Origin: Mycobacterium sp. MS1601
Lineage (GTDB): Bacteria > Actinomycetota > Actinomycetes > Mycobacteriales > Mycobacteriaceae
Assembly (NCBI RefSeq): GCF_001984215.1
Contig: NZ_CP019420.1
Coordinates: 2,852,001-2,916,000, forward strand
Length of the DNA: 64,000 bases
Direction of reading: 5' to 3'
The translations under genes were made by a program, and so were the position numbers. A model generated the notes under the pieces. It was not told where the DNA came from. It worked only from the letters and a program-made list of their open reading frames with translations, and searched no databases. Shown here one piece after another: positions 63,246 to 64,000 of this stretch; position 1 is the stretch's first letter; each line of letters starts with the position of its first letter.

Positions 63246-64000
63246 CCGAGCGCCGCGTCCTGGTGGCGGGCCTGGGTGACACCGGAGTGCTCACTGCCAT
63301 TCGGTTGGCCCGAGACTTCGACGTCATCGGAATCTCGACGAAACCGGGACTGCTCAGCGGCCAAGAGCTCGGAGTAAGGCTGGCGCGGCCCGAGGCCTGG
63401 GCCCGCGACTACTGGATTCCCTTCGAGCGGTTCCGCGGCCTGGACCGGGTGCGGACCATCCAGGGCACCCTCACCGGCGCAGATCTCGACAGGAATTCGG
63501 TGACCGTCCGCCGGCCCGACGGCGACGATGTGACAGTCGGTTACGACGCCCTGGTGATCGCCACCGGTGTCACCAACGGCTTCTGGCGTAGGCCCACCAT
63601 CCAAACGGGCTCAGATATCGCCGGGGATCTGCGCGCCGCACACCAGCGGTTGGCCGCGGCCGACTCGGTGATGGTGCTCGGTGGCGGTGCGGCAGCGGTC
63701 AGCAGCGCGGCCAACCTCGCGGCGGTGTGGCCGCAGAAGACCGTGCATCTGTACTTCCCCGGTGAGCGGGCATTGCTCCAGCATCACCGTCGCATCTGGA
63801 ACACGGTGCGCCGCCGCCTCGTCGACAGCGGGGTCGTGTTGCATCCCGGTCACCGCGCCGTCGTCCCCGAGCGCTTCGGCTTCGACTCGATCACCGATCA
63901 GCCCGTGCACTGGAGCACCGGTCAGCCACCGGCGCGCGCCGACGCCGTGCTGTGGACCATCGGCGCGGTGACACCGAACACCGACTGGCTGCCCGCATCC
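63242..64000 (+). CDS. FAD-dependent NADH dehydrogenase-like oxidoreductase (partial)
   Basis: A pyridine-nucleotide-disulfide-type flavoprotein that runs off the right edge (253 residues visible). The FAD motif is VLVAGLGDTGVLTAIRLA, YDALVIATGVTNGFWRR is the ATG motif, and a second nucleotide-binding motif is VMVLGGGAAAVSSAANL. The GTG at 63242 overlaps the DUF1295 stop by GTGA. Together with the DUF1295 protein it may form a redox pair under control of the KstR-like site. Confidence 0.85.
   Translation, partial: MTERRVLVAGLGDTGVLTAIRLARDFDVIGISTKPGLLSGQELGVRLARPEAWARDYWIPFERFRGLDRVRTIQGTLTGADLDRNSVTVRRPDGDDVTVGYDALVIATGVTNGFWRRPTIQTGSDIAGDLRAAHQRLAAADSVMVLGGGAAAVSSAANLAAVWPQKTVHLYFPGERALLQHHRRIWNTVRRRLVDSGVVLHPGHRAVVPERFGFDSITDQPVHWSTGQPPARADAVLWTIGAVTPNTDWLPAS

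Overview
The window looks like a chromosomal segment of a fast-growing actinobacterium, most probably Mycolicibacterium/Mycobacterium. The reasons are high G+C throughout, long chains of genes coupled by 4-nt ATGA/GTGA overlaps, a mycobacterial LigC-type DNA ligase remnant, a ~1300-residue HrpA helicase, a P450/[3Fe-4S] ferredoxin/glutamine-synthetase-like trio like that of mycobacterial secondary-amine degraders, and a KstR-like operator. Apart from HrpA it is mostly accessory catabolic DNA. I saw no rRNA, tRNA or CRISPR array.

Layout. (1) 1-12,990: two divergent CUT2 sugar importers, ChvE/GguA-like (minus, partial) and YtfQRT-YjfF-like (plus), share a promoter region with three LacI-type palindromes. 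The plus operon continues with a LacI regulator, araB, araD, araA and a zinc polyol dehydrogenase, and forms a furanose/L-arabinose uptake and catabolism unit. (2) 13,006-18,879: a GntR regulator with a Cache-domain protein faces a P450, a ferredoxin, a glutamine-synthetase-like ligase, an exporter-less solute-binding domain and a methyltransferase, probably for oxidation of a small amine. (3) 18,863-31,279: an 11-gene minus-strand operon (Gfo/Idh dehydrogenase, PotABCD-like importer, four TIM-barrel isomerases, two GMC flavo-oxidoreductases) with a divergent ROK repressor. This looks like an oxidative glycoside or cyclitol pathway. (4) 32,651-38,342: HxlR/quinone-oxidoreductase pair, small membrane protein, HrpA. 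(5) 38,412-42,334: a plastic zone with an IS481 element, dialkylglycine decarboxylase, and a fused scar of a truncated ligC and a truncated integrase. (6) 42,490-44,767: secreted glutaminyl cyclase, DUF1697 protein, AEC transporter. (7) 45,067-59,342: a catabolic island with a TRAP importer, two amidohydrolases, hydantoinase, allophanate-hydrolase-like domain, exporter, CoA transferase, lyase, acyl-CoA dehydrogenase, acyl ligase and GntR regulator. Two promoters in it carry the same 21-nt operator. (8) 59,517-64,000: TetR, MscS channel, DedA protein, a DUF1295 steroid-reductase-like protein with a KstR-like box, and a partial FAD oxidoreductase.

Five otherwise intact genes (ytfR-like ATPase, P450, ROK, EamA exporter, DUF1295) are broken by frameshifts located exactly at runs of G or C. 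The simplest reading is homopolymer error in the sequence rather than five real pseudogenes. The best candidates for undescribed biology are the GMC/isomerase operon in (3) and the TRAP/hydantoinase island in (7).
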